Assembly: GCA_030529845.1 (NCBI GenBank)
Contig: JAUMWB010000001.1
Span: forward strand, 62,001 to 126,000
Length of the DNA: 64,000 bases
Source of the DNA: Rothia sp. (in: high G+C Gram-positive bacteria)
Lineage (GTDB): Bacteria > Actinomycetota > Actinomycetes > Actinomycetales > Micrococcaceae
Reading direction: 5' to 3'
Shown here: positions 28,281 to 38,054 of the stretch, piece after piece
Numbering within the stretch: position 1 is the first letter of the stretch
How the letters are laid out: every line of letters starts with the position of its first letter
Program-made: the position numbers and the translations under genes
The notes under the pieces: model-generated
Seen by the model: only the letters and a program-made list of their open reading frames with translations
The model's database searches: none
Told to the model about the DNA's origin: nothing

Positions 28281-29108
28281 ATGGCAGACCTCCTGTTCTC
28301 CCACCAGCTCATCACCCTGTCGCACGGTGACCGGGTCAAGGTGGCATTCACCTCTGTTGCAGCAGGAAACCTGGGCTTGCATGTAGGTGATGACCTTGAA
28401 CAGACCCTAACCCACCGCCAGTTGCTTGAGAAGGCCCTGCTCGGGACGGGCGCTACCTGTGGGTTTACCTACCTCAATCAGGTGCACGGTACCGATGTCT
28501 TCCACGCGGACGCGCCCGGGCCGAACAGCCCGCTGGCTACCTCGGAGCTTACCCCTGAGGGCATTCGTGATAGCGCACCGGTTGCCGATGCAGCTATCTC
28601 ATGTAACGGTAGACCTCTGGCTATCATGGTTGCCGACTGTATCCCCCTGGTCTTTGTGGGGGAGCACGCCCAGGGCGGGCAGCCGGTCCTGGGGGTAGCT
28701 CATGCTGGACGGCGGGGCCTGCTCGACGGTGTAATTCAACGCCAGGTTGAGGCCATGGCACAGAGCGGCGCGAAAAACATTCAGGCCTGGATCGGGCCCT
28801 CCATCTGTGGACGTTGCTACGAGGTTCCTGAGAGCATGCGGCAGGAGTCGGCCCAACTTATCCCACAGGTCTACGCCACTACTTCCTGGGGAACGCCCGG
28901 TCTGGATCTTCCGGCCGGAGCCCGCGCCGTCCTTGAATCCTTGCCTCAGGTAACACAGGTACATAGCAATCTTGCAGCCTGTACCTTTGAAGAGGAGCGT
29001 CTTTTCTCCCACCGCGGCCATACCCAGAAGCAGGAGCCAGCTGGCCGCATTGCTGGCCTGGTCTGGGTGGCGAACGGTGCGCCAGAAGGTACAGCCTCCG
29101 CTCTGTGA
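28281..29108 (+). CDS. pgeF: Peptidoglycan editing factor / multicopper-oxidase-like (DUF152, YfiH/YlmD family)
   Basis: 275-aa member of the laccase-domain family. Family metal-site motifs are visible: NQVHGTDV, VADCIPLVF, AHAGRRGLLDG and IGPSICGRCYEV. E. coli YfiH/PgeF removes wrongly inserted L-Ser from UDP-MurNAc; other members act as purine nucleoside phosphorylases. Placement between ftsZ and yggS matches the mycobacterial order (Rv2149c) and supports a link to cell-wall precursor quality control, but the substrate is not proven. AAAGG lies upstream of the ATG. Confidence 0.85.
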   Translation: MADLLFSHQLITLSHGDRVKVAFTSVAAGNLGLHVGDDLEQTLTHRQLLEKALLGTGATCGFTYLNQVHGTDVFHADAPGPNSPLATSELTPEGIRDSAPVADAAISCNGRPLAIMVADCIPLVFVGEHAQGGQPVLGVAHAGRRGLLDGVIQRQVEAMAQSGAKNIQAWIGPSICGRCYEVPESMRQESAQLIPQVYATTSWGTPGLDLPAGARAVLESLPQVTQVHSNLAACTFEEERLFSHRGHTQKQEPAGRIAGLVWVANGAPEGTASAL

Positions 29109-29148
29109 CCCCTCCCTATTTACCCCAAAAGCCCCTCAGGAAGGCATT

Positions 29149-29961
29149 ATGACTCTGACCTACACTCCCGAACGTCGCGCAGAACTCAGCGAAGGCCTCT
29201 CTCAGGTGCAGGCCCGTATTCGCGATGCTGCCGAAGATCTAAGTGGTGCTCGAACAAAGGCGTCCGCCCTGCCCGAGCTGGTGGTAGTCACCAAGTTTTT
29301 TCCTGCCTCAGACGCAGCGGCTCTCTATGACGCAGGCGTGCGTGCCGTAGGCGAAAACCGCGACCAGGAGGCTGCTGCTAAGGCCCGGGAGCTGGTTACC
29401 TATACAGGCGGTGAAGACCTGTTACGCTGGTCCTTCATTGGCCAGTTGCAGACTAACAAGGCTAAATCTGTGGTGCAGTACGCGCAGGAGGTGCAGTCTG
29501 TTGACCGCCCCCAGCTAGCTGATGCCCTCTCTAAGGCCTACACCAATCGTCTGGCCCGCTACGAGAATGGTGAGGCGGACGCTCCTGCGGCCCTGGCCCA
29601 GAAGGGGCTACGCTGTCTGATTCAGGTAGGGCTTGATACCACCGTTGAAGCAACCGCCGGGCAGGCCGCTCTGGGGGCACGCGGGGGAGTAGACCCCGCT
29701 GAGATTCTTGACCTTGCCGACCACATCAGCTCCCTGCCGGGACTCACCTTAGGCGGACTCATGGCTGTTGCTCCGCTAGGTCAGGACGCAGCTGCCGCCT
29801 TCGAGAGACTTCACAGCTACTCCCAGAAGCTACAGGAGCACTACCCCGAGGCAACTACTATCTCAGCAGGTATGAGCCACGACCTGGCTGAGGCTATCCG
29901 TTGGGGCGCAACCTCGGTGCGCATTGGTTCCTCGATTATGGGGGCCCGCCCAGGCCTCTAA
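29149..29961 (+). CDS. yggS: YggS/PROSC family pyridoxal phosphate homeostasis protein
   Basis: 270-aa alanine-racemase-fold PLP protein. The PLP lysine is in VVTKFFPASD, followed by VGENRDQEAAAK and WSFIGQLQTNKAK. C-terminal GMSHDLAEAIRWGATSVRIGSSIMG is the phosphate-binding end. It buffers PLP and affects amino acid pools and has no known catalytic activity. The ATG at 29149 has CAGGAAGG upstream; the frame is open further back but overlaps pgeF. Same position as Rv2148c beside sepF. Confidence 0.92.
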   Translation: MTLTYTPERRAELSEGLSQVQARIRDAAEDLSGARTKASALPELVVVTKFFPASDAAALYDAGVRAVGENRDQEAAAKARELVTYTGGEDLLRWSFIGQLQTNKAKSVVQYAQEVQSVDRPQLADALSKAYTNRLARYENGEADAPAALAQKGLRCLIQVGLDTTVEATAGQAALGARGGVDPAEILDLADHISSLPGLTLGGLMAVAPLGQDAAAAFERLHSYSQKLQEHYPEATTISAGMSHDLAEAIRWGATSVRIGSSIMGARPGL

Positions 29962-30113
29962 GCTAGCTACCTATAATCCCCCGGGAATACTGAGGTGCCC
30001 CTTGGGCTTGTCTGCAAGAAAGTCAGATAACTTTTTGGTACCGTAAAAGGTTGATAGGAACAGAGGATTAGCCGCCTCCAACCGGTGGGACGGCTACTCA
30101 CAGGGAGGGAAAA

Positions 30114-30830
30114 ATGGCTCGCACGCTACACCAGGCAATGGCCTACCTGGGCCTTGGCCAGGTTGAAGATGAAGCCCAGCGCACAGATCGGCCCCAGCGC
30201 CGCCCAGAGACGATTTATGAAGAAACCGTTTTTGAGGCAGATGACCAGTACGATGACTACACCGATGAGCTAGCTCCCGCCGAAGGTCGCGCTCACATCT
30301 CATCACCTGCTGACCGTGACGTCCTGCTGGGAATTACCCCCGATGCTCCCCGCCGCCCGTCCGCTCCCGAAGCAGGTTCCGGCAGTGTTTCTGTCGCCGA
30401 AGCGGACGACCAGCTTTTGGAGTATGCCGAAAGCACTAGCGACTCTTGGGACCTACCTGTAACCAGACAGCAGGCACCCAGCCCCACCTCACCCGTCCTT
30501 ACCCCCTCCTTCTCCGAAGAAAGCAGCGAAGAATTGCGCCGTATCACCACCATTCACCCCCGCTCCTACAACGACGCCAAGATTATCGGTGAGTCCTTCC
30601 GTGAGAATATCCCCGTGATCATGAACGTCACCGAGATGGGCGATACCGATGCCAAACGTCTAATTGACTTCTCCGCCGGCCTGGCTTTTGCCCTGAACGG
30701 CCATATCGAGCGCGTCACCGATAAGGTCTTCCTGCTGACCCCCGCTAACCTTGAGGTTCTGGGCGCAGAGGGCACCGAGGTGCCCGTAGCTCTAGATAGT
30801 GATGACGTGACCCCCTTCAACCAGGCCTAA
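30114..30830 (+). CDS. sepF: Cell division protein SepF
   Basis: 238-aa protein. The N-terminal helix ([17 protein letters not shown]) is a likely membrane- or partner-binding segment. A long acidic, Pro/Ser-rich linker follows, then the SepF domain from about residue 142 ([20 protein letters not shown]...[20 protein letters not shown]). SepF anchors FtsZ to the membrane in bacteria lacking FtsA, as is the case here: no ftsA is present in this dcw cluster. GGGAGGGA precedes the ATG. yggT follows 3 nt after the stop. Confidence 0.95.
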   Translation: MARTLHQAMAYLGLGQVEDEAQRTDRPQRRPETIYEETVFEADDQYDDYTDELAPAEGRAHISSPADRDVLLGITPDAPRRPSAPEAGSGSVSVAEADDQLLEYAESTSDSWDLPVTRQQAPSPTSPVLTPSFSEESSEELRRITTIHPRSYNDAKIIGESFRENIPVIMNVTEMGDTDAKRLIDFSAGLAFALNGHIERVTDKVFLLTPANLEVLGAEGTEVPVALDSDDVTPFNQA

Positions 30831-30833
30831 GCA

Positions 30834-31133
30834 GTGGGTTATCTTTTTGCCCTGCTGGCCATTATGGTCTACCTGCTCATCGTCGTTTTCATGATTCGTC
30901 TGGTACTGGACTGGGTGCAGATGTTCGCTCGCTACTGGCGCCCCCGAGGGGCGGTACTCGTAGTTGCTTCATTTGTCTACGCGGTCACCGACCCGCCCAT
31001 GAATGCTGCCCGCCGACTGATCAAACCCATTAACCTGGGTGGCATTTCCTTGGATTTGGGCTTCATGATTCTGCTGATGGTGCTGTGGTTCGCCTACTCC
31101 CTGCTGACCAATCTTGCCTATAATCTCTCATAG
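30834..31133 (+). CDS. YggT family membrane protein
   Basis: 99-aa protein with two hydrophobic segments (residues ~3-25 and ~75-97) flanking a basic loop containing RPRGAVLVVASFVYAVTDPPMNAARRLIKP, given here only for its TDPPMNAARR core, the YggT signature. GTG start 3 nt after sepF. YggT proteins sit beside sepF and divIVA across Gram-positive bacteria and are presumed to aid envelope assembly. Function is not established. Confidence 0.9.
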   Translation: MGYLFALLAIMVYLLIVVFMIRLVLDWVQMFARYWRPRGAVLVVASFVYAVTDPPMNAARRLIKPINLGGISLDLGFMILLMVLWFAYSLLTNLAYNLS

Positions 31134-31437
31134 GGCTAGGGATGCGGACGCTGGTTGCCGTAGCGACCCTTAGGTCGCTTGTAAAGTCAGCCAGAGAGCA
31201 GGCAAAGAGCTGTCCCCTCAAATGGTGACGTGACCAGTGGCTCACATATTACTGGGCCTAGAGTATTGCGCAGTGCTCCTTCGCCAGGTAATTTTATGTT
31301 GTAGTAAATAGGGGACTACCCGAACTTTTAGCGCACTGAAAGTTCGAGCTTCATACGCCTGACTCCAGCACAAACTGCGCACCGGGAACTCTACGGGCCA
31401 AAGCATAAAGATTTTTAGAAAATAGAGGTGAACGATC
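31134..31437. promoter_or_regulatory. 304-nt intergenic region before divIVA
   Basis: No gene is seen. An inverted repeat CGAACTTT/AAAGTTCG occurs at 31321-31328 and 31339-31346. The last 50 nt are AT-rich (AAGATTTTTAGAAAATAGAGG) and end in the AGAGGTGA ribosome-binding site for the GTG start of divIVA. Length and base composition suggest that the divIVA promoter lies here; precise hexamers were not identified. Confidence 0.45.
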
Positions 31438-32139
31438 GTGGCACTCACGCCTGAGGAAGTAATCAACAAGCGCTTCCAGCCGACTAAGTTCAAGGAAGGC
31501 TACAACCCTGAAGAGGTTGACGATTTCCTTGATGAGATTGTCATTGAACTGCGTCGTCTAAACGCTGAGAATGCTAGCCTCAAGCGTCAGCTTGAAGAGG
31601 CTGAGGCAAAGATTTCACTGGCTCCTGCTCAGCAGCAGGGCGGTGCTCTGGCTGAAGCTGAAATCGTGGTTGACTCCCAGCCCGCACCCGCTGCAGCTCC
31701 CGCTCCTGTGGCGGCCGCAGCTCCTGCTACCGCTGAACCCACCCTGTCACCCTCTAGCGCAACCGGCCTGCTGGCCATGGCCCAGAAGGTCCACGATGAC
31801 TACGTCTTCGAGGGCAAGCGTGAGCGTGAACGCCTCATCACCGAAGGCCGCGATGAAGCAGCAAAGCTGGTCTCCGAAGCAGAACAGAAGTCACACCAGG
31901 TCTTGGGCGACCTCGAAAAGACCAAGAGCGACCTCGAAGTCTCTGTTGCCAAGCTACGATCCTTCGAGAATCAGTACCGCACCTCCCTGCGCGACTACCT
32001 CAATAAGCAGCTGACCACCCTGGAGGAGACCCCTGTCCTTGAGCCCAAGGCTGAGGGCGCTCCTGACCCCGCAGCAGCACAGTCCCAGGGCTTTGGCGCC
32101 TTTGGTCAGCGTAACGGGGTTTTTAGTAACAATTCCTAG
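31438..32139 (+). CDS. divIVA: DivIVA-domain polar growth protein (Wag31)
   Basis: 233-aa protein. The N-terminal DivIVA lipid-binding domain starts LTPEEVINKRFQPTKFKEGY and continues with a coiled coil (IVIELRRLNAENASLKRQLEEAEAK). An Ala/Pro-rich linker leads to a second long coiled coil (~115-200). Recruits cell-wall synthesis to curved membrane at poles and septum. GTG start with AGAGGTGA upstream. Last gene of the dcw cluster here, as Wag31 (Rv2145c) is in mycobacteria. Confidence 0.95.
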   Translation: MALTPEEVINKRFQPTKFKEGYNPEEVDDFLDEIVIELRRLNAENASLKRQLEEAEAKISLAPAQQQGGALAEAEIVVDSQPAPAAAPAPVAAAAPATAEPTLSPSSATGLLAMAQKVHDDYVFEGKRERERLITEGRDEAAKLVSEAEQKSHQVLGDLEKTKSDLEVSVAKLRSFENQYRTSLRDYLNKQLTTLEETPVLEPKAEGAPDPAAAQSQGFGAFGQRNGVFSNNS

Positions 32140-32169
32140 GTTCTAGGCCTTGAAGCTATAGTCTTTCTG

Positions 32170-32204
32170 CTCAGGCGGTTCCTCAGACTGAGGGGCCGCC
32201 TGAG
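32170..32204 (+). terminator. Hairpin after divIVA
   Basis: CTCAGGCGG (32170-32178) pairs with CCGCCTGAG (32196-32204), with CCTCAG/CTGAGG pairing inside. It is followed by ATGTTT rather than a strong T-tract. It probably ends the dcw transcript. Confidence 0.65.
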
Positions 32205-32294
32205 ATGTTTAAGATACCTTGCGCAGGTACCGGCTAATGTGGGAACGCGATAAGCTGGTGTGTGCAGTTTTAACCTTTGGAGACAGGGAGCGCG

Positions 32295-32867
32295 GTGGCT
32301 ACAACCCAGCAGGAGGGTACCGTCTTGGTGCCGGTTCGGACGATTTCTGGGGTAGGTAAGGCCCTGCTGGCTCTGCTCCTCTTCGCCCTGGTGTATGGAG
32401 CTGACCAGTGGGTTAAGCACCTGGTGGAGACCACCATGACCGTTGGGCAGAGTATCACCGTGATTGACGGGCTGCTGTGGTGGCGTTACTACCTGAACCC
32501 GGGGGCTGCTTTTTCTATGGGCGAGGGCTCGACCTGGCTCTTTACCCTGATTTCAACGGTGGGTGCTCTGGTTGCCCTGACTCTGGTGGTACGGGCTAAG
32601 ACTCTGCCCTGGGTGATTCCGCTTGCTACCCTAGCGGGCGGTATTGTGGGCAACCTACATGACCGACTTTTCCGGGCTCCTGGTTTCGGGGTTGGGCACG
32701 TGGTCGACTATATTTCTGTACCAAATTTTGCGATTTTTAATATTGCCGATGCTGCTATTTGCGTGTCGATGGCGGTGATTGTTCTGCTGACTTTTCTGGG
32801 CTACCGCTTAGATGGCCAGCGCGAAGTACGGGCCGATAAGGCCAAGAAGGACGAGGTTGGGGTCTAA
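32295..32867 (+). CDS. lspA: Lipoprotein signal peptidase (signal peptidase II)
   Basis: 190-aa membrane aspartyl protease that cleaves prolipoproteins. Four hydrophobic segments are visible. Catalytic Asp residues lie in GNLHDR and FNIADAAI; the conserved NPGAAFS and GHVVDYI motifs are also present. GTG at 32295 has GGAGACAGGGA upstream; an in-frame TTG six codons earlier is less likely. The stop overlaps the rluD-like gene by 1 nt. Confidence 0.95.
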   Translation: MATTQQEGTVLVPVRTISGVGKALLALLLFALVYGADQWVKHLVETTMTVGQSITVIDGLLWWRYYLNPGAAFSMGEGSTWLFTLISTVGALVALTLVVRAKTLPWVIPLATLAGGIVGNLHDRLFRAPGFGVGHVVDYISVPNFAIFNIADAAICVSMAVIVLLTFLGYRLDGQREVRADKAKKDEVGV

Positions 32868-33820
32868 TGTCTCAGAAGATTGAACTGACGTTTGTGGTGG
32901 GTGCCGATCAGGCTGGTACCCGGCTGGACGCCCTGTTGGCTGAGGTCAGCGGCCAGTCCCGCACCACGGTGAGTAGCTGGGTGAAGGACGGGGAAGTGCA
33001 GCTTCTCGATGCTAAGGGCAGGGGAGTGAAGGCTAAAGCCTCGTCCAAACTGCTTGAGGGAATGACCGTGCAGGCTGCCGGCACCCCGCCGCGCGACCTC
33101 ACTCAGATTGAGGCAGAGCAGATTGATGGCTTTTCGATTGTCTACCAGGATGATGACATCGTGGTGGTCGATAAGCCCACCGGTGTTGCCGCCCACCCGT
33201 CCATGGGTTGGCACGGTCCGACCGTCGTAGGGGCGCTCAAGCACGCAGGTGTTGATATCGCTACCAGCGGCGCGGCTGAGCGTCAGGGCATTGTGCATCG
33301 TCTGGACGTGGGCACTTCCGGGCTTATGGTTGTTACCAAAAACGAGCGAGCCTACTCGGTCATGAAGAATGCCTTCAAAGACCGTACCGTCACCAAGGTC
33401 TACCACACCCTGGTGCAGGGCCTGCCTGACCCCCTTAAGGGCACCATCGACGCTCCGATTGGCCGCCACCCCGGCAGCGAGTGGAAGTTCGCGGTCAATG
33501 AGGACGGCAAGACGGCTATTACCCACTATGAAGTACTTGAAGCCTTTGGCCCGGCTTCCTTGGTTGAAGTACACCTTGAGACCGGTCGCACCCACCAGAT
33601 TCGTGTGCATTTCTCGGCCTTGCGTCACCCCTGCACCGGTGACCTGACCTACGGGGCCGACCCCACCCTGAGCGCCCACCTGGGGCTGACCCGTCAGTGG
33701 CTGCACGCCCACCGTCTGGGCTTCACCCACCCCACCAGCGGCGAGCAGGTGGAATTTGAAAGCTCCTACACCCCTGACCTTCAGTACGCTCTCGACACCC
33801 TGCGTGACGGTAATTTCTAG
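32867..33820 (+). CDS. RluA/RluD family rRNA pseudouridine synthase
   Basis: 317-aa protein with an N-terminal S4 RNA-binding domain ([20 protein letters not shown]) and the pseudouridine synthase domain. The catalytic Asp is in [29 protein letters not shown] is the second family motif. The start shares a base with the lspA stop, a conserved lspA-rluD arrangement. It likely modifies 23S rRNA helix 69 like RluD; the precise site is inferred from family only. Confidence 0.92.
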   Translation: MSQKIELTFVVGADQAGTRLDALLAEVSGQSRTTVSSWVKDGEVQLLDAKGRGVKAKASSKLLEGMTVQAAGTPPRDLTQIEAEQIDGFSIVYQDDDIVVVDKPTGVAAHPSMGWHGPTVVGALKHAGVDIATSGAAERQGIVHRLDVGTSGLMVVTKNERAYSVMKNAFKDRTVTKVYHTLVQGLPDPLKGTIDAPIGRHPGSEWKFAVNEDGKTAITHYEVLEAFGPASLVEVHLETGRTHQIRVHFSALRHPCTGDLTYGADPTLSAHLGLTRQWLHAHRLGFTHPTSGEQVEFESSYTPDLQYALDTLRDGNF

Positions 33821-33846
33821 AGCCCAACGCTAAGGACGCAACCAGC

Positions 33847-36800
33847 ATGGCTAACACCGACTTCACCCACCTGCACGTGCACACCGAGTACTCCATGCTC
33901 GATGGTGCTGCCCGCCTCACCGACCTCTTTGAGCACTCCAAGCAGCTGGGCATGAACGCCCTGGCCACCACCGACCACGGTTTTCTCTTTGGTGCCTTTG
34001 ACTTCTGGAACAAGGCAAATAATGCCGGGGTCAAACCTATCATCGGTGTTGAGGCCTACCTGACACCGGGTACCGCCCGTCAGGACCGCACCCGCGTTAA
34101 ATTTGGTGAGGGCGGACGCGATGACGTCTCCGGTGGTGGTGCTTACACCCATATGACTATGTGGGCAGAGAATACCCAAGGCATGCATAACCTGTTTCGG
34201 GCGTCCTCCCTGGCCTCACTGGAGGGCCACTTCTACAAGCCGCGCATGGACCGGGAACTGCTTCAGACCTACGGTAAGGGTCTGATTGCCACTACCGGCT
34301 GCCCCTCGGGTGAGGTGCAGACCCGTCTGCGCTTGGGCCAGTACAAGGAGGCCATACAGGCAGCCAGCGACTTCCGCGATATCTTCGGCAAGGAAAACTT
34401 CTACTGCGAGCTTATGGACCACGGGCTCGATATTGAGAAGAATGTCATGGCCGACCTGCTCAAGCTGGCGAAAGAACTGAACCTTCCCCTGGTTGCCACC
34501 AACGATCTGCACTACACCCACGCTGAGGACGCCAAGGCCCACGCTGCGCTGCTGTGCGTGCAGTCAGGCTCCACCCTGCAGGATCCTAAACGCTTTAAGT
34601 TCGATGCTGATAACTTCTACCTCAAGTCGCCGGCTGAGATGCGCGAGCTCTTCCGCGACTACCCCGAGGCCTGCAACAACACCATGGAAATTGCCGAGCG
34701 CTGCTCCGTGGAGTTCAATACTAAGGCCAACTACATGCCTAACTTCCCCGTGCCCGAGGGTGAAAACGAGGAATCCTGGTTCGTCAAAGAGGTGGAGCGC
34801 GGCCTGCACTACCGCTTCCCCAAGGGTGTGCCCGATGAGGTGCGCAAGCAGGCCGAGTACGAGGTGGGCATCATTTCCCAGATGGGCTTCCCCGGCTACT
34901 TCCTGGTGGTTGCCGACTTCATCAACTGGGCTAAGGAAAACGGTATCCGAGTAGGGCCTGGCCGTGGTTCAGGTGCGGGCTCTATGGTGGCCTACGCCAT
35001 GCGTATTACCGACCTGAACCCCCTAGAGCACGACCTGATTTTCGAACGCTTCCTCAACCCTGACCGCGTCTCCATGCCCGACTTCGACGTGGACTTCGAT
35101 GATCGCCGCCGTTCTGAAGTGATTCACTACGTGACCGAGAAGTACGGCGAAGACAAGGTGGCGATGATCGTCACCTACGGCACTATCAAGGCCAAGCAGG
35201 CGCTCAAGGATTCCTCCCGTGTGCTGGGCTACCCCTTCTCCACCGGCGAGCGCCTGACCAAGGCTATGCCCGAGGACGTCATGGGTAAGAACATCGCCCT
35301 GGCGAATGTCTACAACCCTGACGATAAGCGGTATAAGGACGCCCAGGACCTGCGTGACCTGATTGAATCAGATGCTGATGCTTCTAAGGTCTTTGAAACT
35401 GCTAAGGGTATCGAAGGGTTGAAGCGCCAGTGGGGCGTGCATGCTGCGGGCGTTATTATGTCGAGCCACGACCTAATTGACGTGATCCCGATTATGCGCC
35501 GTGAGCAGGACGGGCAGGTCATCACCCAGTTCGATTACCCCACCTGCGAGGGGCTGGGGCTGATTAAGATGGACTTCTTGGGCCTGCGTAACCTGACCAT
35601 CATTTCGGATGCGATTGAGAATATTAAGCTCAACCGCGGCGAAGATCTAGATTTGGAAACCCTAGAGCTGGATGATACTGAGTCTTATAAGCTGCTGGCC
35701 CGCGGTGATACCCTGGGTGTTTTCCAGCTCGATGGTGGCCCCATGCGTCAGCTGCTTAAGCTCATGCAGCCTGACCACTTTGAGCACATTTCGGCGGTTT
35801 TGGCCCTCTACCGGCCCGGCCCCATGGGTGCTAACTCCCACACCAACTACGCCCTGCGTAAGAACGGTCTGCAGGAAGTAACCCCTATTCACCCGGAGCT
35901 GGAAGAGCCTCTGGCTGAGATTCTCGATACCACCTACGGCCTGATCGTCTACCAGGAGCAGGTGATGGCGATCGCCCAGAAGGTGGCTAACTATTCTCTG
36001 GGTGAGGCAGATATTCTGCGCCGAGCTATGGGTAAGAAGAAGAAGGAGGAGCTGGATAAGCAGTACGCCACCTTCCACCAGGGCATGCTCGATAACGGCT
36101 ACTCCGAGGGAGCGGTCAAGGCTCTCTGGGATATTCTGCTACCCTTCTCTGACTACGCCTTTAATAAGGCCCACACTGCCGCCTACGGTCTGGTCTCCTA
36201 TTGGACTGCCTACTTGAAGGCCCACTACCCCCAGGAGTACATGGCGGCCCTGCTGACCTCTGTGGGTGATGATAAGGACAAGCTCGCTCTGTACCTGAAC
36301 GAGTGTCGTCACATGAAGATTACGGTGTTGCCGCCCGATGTGAACGAGTCTGCTTTGAACTTCACCCCTGTGGGTAACGATATCCGTTTCGGTATGGGTG
36401 CGATCCGTAACGTGGGTGCCAACGTGGTTTCTGCCATGGTTGAGGCCCGCGAAGAGAAGGGACGCTACGAGAACTTCAACGACTTCCTGTCTAAGGTGCC
36501 TATTGTCGTCTGTAATAAGCGCACCGTGGACTCCTTGATTAAGGCCGGTGCCTTTGATTCGCTGGGGCACGAGCGGCGTCCGCTCTCCATGATTCATGAA
36601 GAGGCTATTGACGCCACTGTCTTGGTCAAGCGCCAGGAGGCCGCTGGCCAGTTCGACCTCTTCGGTGGGTTGGGGCTAGACGATGAGAACCCGACGAACG
36701 AGTTGGCGGTGCAGATTCCGGACGTTCCCGAGTGGGAGAAGCGCGATAAGCTCAACTTTGAGCGCGAGATGCTGGGTTTGTACGTCTCTGACCACCCCCT

Positions 36801-37383
36801 GCGCGGTCTTGAAGATGCTCTGGACTCTCTGTCAGATTCCACGATTCAGGGTCTTGTGTCTGAAGATTCGGTGAAGCCCGATGGGGCGATTGTGACTATC
36901 GCGGGCATGATTACCAGCGTTTCTCGCCGTATCGCTAAGAACTCCGGTAACCCCTATGCCCGTATTGAGATGGAAGACCGCACCGGCTCCATCGAGGTCA
37001 TGTTCTTTGGTCGGGCCTACGAGCCGATTGCCGGTGTGCTGGCAGAAGACCTGATTTGTACCATCAAGGGGCGCTTACAGCGCCGCGATGACGGCTCTGT
37101 GACCCTGAGCGCCCAGGAACTGAATATCCCCGAGATTTCAGCGGACGGCACCGGCGGGCCCGTCACTATCGCTATCCCTGAGTACAAGGCGACCGAGGAA
37201 ACCCTGGGGCAGCTGCGCGACATCCTGAGAAACCATAAGGGTGAATCAGAGGTCCGCATTGCTATGACCACCCGCACCAAGCGCCTGCTCATCCGCCTGG
37301 GCGCAGACCTGCGGGTCAACCCTAACCCGGCTCTCTTTGGTGATCTCAAGGTGTTGCTGGGCCCGGCCTGCCTGGACCTATAA
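33847..37383 (+). CDS. dnaE: DNA polymerase III alpha subunit DnaE (replicative DnaE1)
   Basis: 1178-aa replicative polymerase. The N-terminal PHP domain begins FTHLHVHTEYSMLDGAARL with intact metal-binding histidines. The catalytic PDFDVDFDDRRR (~414-425) supplies two acidic residues. Fingers, tandem helix-hairpin-helix and a C-terminal OB-fold (VTIAGMITSVSRRIAKNSG) follow. Length and full PHP domain mark the housekeeping enzyme rather than mutagenic DnaE2. It lies 26 nt after the rluD-like gene, so it may be cotranscribed with lspA. Confidence 0.97.
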   Translation: MANTDFTHLHVHTEYSMLDGAARLTDLFEHSKQLGMNALATTDHGFLFGAFDFWNKANNAGVKPIIGVEAYLTPGTARQDRTRVKFGEGGRDDVSGGGAYTHMTMWAENTQGMHNLFRASSLASLEGHFYKPRMDRELLQTYGKGLIATTGCPSGEVQTRLRLGQYKEAIQAASDFRDIFGKENFYCELMDHGLDIEKNVMADLLKLAKELNLPLVATNDLHYTHAEDAKAHAALLCVQSGSTLQDPKRFKFDADNFYLKSPAEMRELFRDYPEACNNTMEIAERCSVEFNTKANYMPNFPVPEGENEESWFVKEVERGLHYRFPKGVPDEVRKQAEYEVGIISQMGFPGYFLVVADFINWAKENGIRVGPGRGSGAGSMVAYAMRITDLNPLEHDLIFERFLNPDRVSMPDFDVDFDDRRRSEVIHYVTEKYGEDKVAMIVTYGTIKAKQALKDSSRVLGYPFSTGERLTKAMPEDVMGKNIALANVYNPDDKRYKDAQDLRDLIESDADASKVFETAKGIEGLKRQWGVHAAGVIMSSHDLIDVIPIMRREQDGQVITQFDYPTCEGLGLIKMDFLGLRNLTIISDAIENIKLNRGEDLDLETLELDDTESYKLLARGDTLGVFQLDGGPMRQLLKLMQPDHFEHISAVLALYRPGPMGANSHTNYALRKNGLQEVTPIHPELEEPLAEILDTTYGLIVYQEQVMAIAQKVANYSLGEADILRRAMGKKKKEELDKQYATFHQGMLDNGYSEGAVKALWDILLPFSDYAFNKAHTAAYGLVSYWTAYLKAHYPQEYMAALLTSVGDDKDKLALYLNECRHMKITVLPPDVNESALNFTPVGNDIRFGMGAIRNVGANVVSAMVEAREEKGRYENFNDFLSKVPIVVCNKRTVDSLIKAGAFDSLGHERRPLSMIHEEAIDATVLVKRQEAAGQFDLFGGLGLDDENPTNELAVQIPDVPEWEKRDKLNFEREMLGLYVSDHPLRGLEDALDSLSDSTIQGLVSEDSVKPDGAIVTIAGMITSVSRRIAKNSGNPYARIEMEDRTGSIEVMFFGRAYEPIAGVLAEDLICTIKGRLQRRDDGSVTLSAQELNIPEISADGTGGPVTIAIPEYKATEETLGQLRDILRNHKGESEVRIAMTTRTKRLLIRLGADLRVNPNPALFGDLKVLLGPACLDL

Positions 37384-37417
37384 AACTACCGAGCCTAAAA
37401 ATTTACAAAGCTGCCGA

Positions 37418-37476
37418 TGTGCCGCTCAGCCCTGAGCGTGGGGGTCGTACTCCCGCTCTGGGGTCTGAGCGGCACA
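37418..37476. terminator. Bidirectional terminator between dnaE and the HxlR regulator gene
   Basis: TGTGCCGCTCAG (37418-37429) pairs perfectly with CTGAGCGGCACA (37465-37476), with a GAGCG...CGCTC pairing inside, followed by CTTGCTTTT. It sits between convergent genes. Confidence 0.8.
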
Positions 37477-37504
37477 CTTGCTTTTAAAAAAGGGTCTGGT
37501 GCTT

Positions 37505-37933
37505 TTAGAGGGGCTGGGCGGCATCAAAGCGCTCACGGTTAGCTAGTACTTCTGCCACGTGGGTTTCTGCCCAGGTGCGGACGGCTTCCAGCGGCTCAAC
37601 GGTGGTCAGCCCCAGGTTGGTGAGCTGGTAGTCCACGCGCGGGGGCACACTGGCGGTGATGTGTCGGGTGAGTAGCCCATCGCGTTCCATGGAGCGCAGG
37701 GTTTCAGTGAGGACCTTGGGGGAGATACCCTGGATGGTGCTTTTGAGGTCTTTGAACCGCACCGGCTCACCGTCAGCAAGTACGGCGACGATGAGGGGTG
37801 TCCAGCGGTCGGTCAGGTGGCGCAGCACGATGCGTGAGGGGCAGTGCTGGCTCAGGACGTCGGCGGGCAGTTGCTCTGCGGCCGGCAGGGAGGTGGGGCG
37901 GACGTCCGCGCTGACTTGGGGTGAGGAGGGCAT
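37505..37933 (-). CDS. HxlR-family winged-helix transcriptional regulator
   Basis: 142-aa regulator. The HxlR core runs from HCPSRIVLRHLTDRWTPLI to RVDYQLTNLG and includes the recognition helix FKDLKSTIQGISPKVLTETL. A single Cys (in QHCPSR) occupies the position used for thiol-based sensing in YodB/QorR-type members. The divergent gene encodes a NAD(P)-binding oxidoreductase, the usual HxlR target. The shared intergenic region contains an AGTTACCT-type palindrome. Probably an aldehyde or quinone/redox-responsive repressor; the inducer is not known. Confidence 0.88.
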   Translation of the reverse strand: MPSSPQVSADVRPTSLPAAEQLPADVLSQHCPSRIVLRHLTDRWTPLIVAVLADGEPVRFKDLKSTIQGISPKVLTETLRSMERDGLLTRHITASVPPRVDYQLTNLGLTTVEPLEAVRTWAETHVAEVLANRERFDAAQPL

Positions 37934-37972
37934 GGTGGGCCTTTCGAAAAGTTTTTTTAAAAATCTTCCAAT

Positions 37973-38017
37973 AGTTACCTTGAGGTAATTAGTTTCTAAA
38001 AAATACTATAGAACTAT
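37973..38017. promoter_or_regulatory. Probable HxlR operator(s)
   Basis: Palindrome AGTTACCT-TG-AGGTAATT (37973-37990, one mismatch), centred between the divergent genes. A second imperfect inverted repeat TAGTTTCTA/TAGAACTA follows and overlaps an AT-rich stretch containing TACTAT, a plausible -10 for the rightward gene. Position and symmetry fit a dimeric winged-helix regulator. Confidence 0.6.
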
Positions 38018-38054
38018 CAGAAAACGAAAACCACTTCTTCAAGGAGAAAACCCC

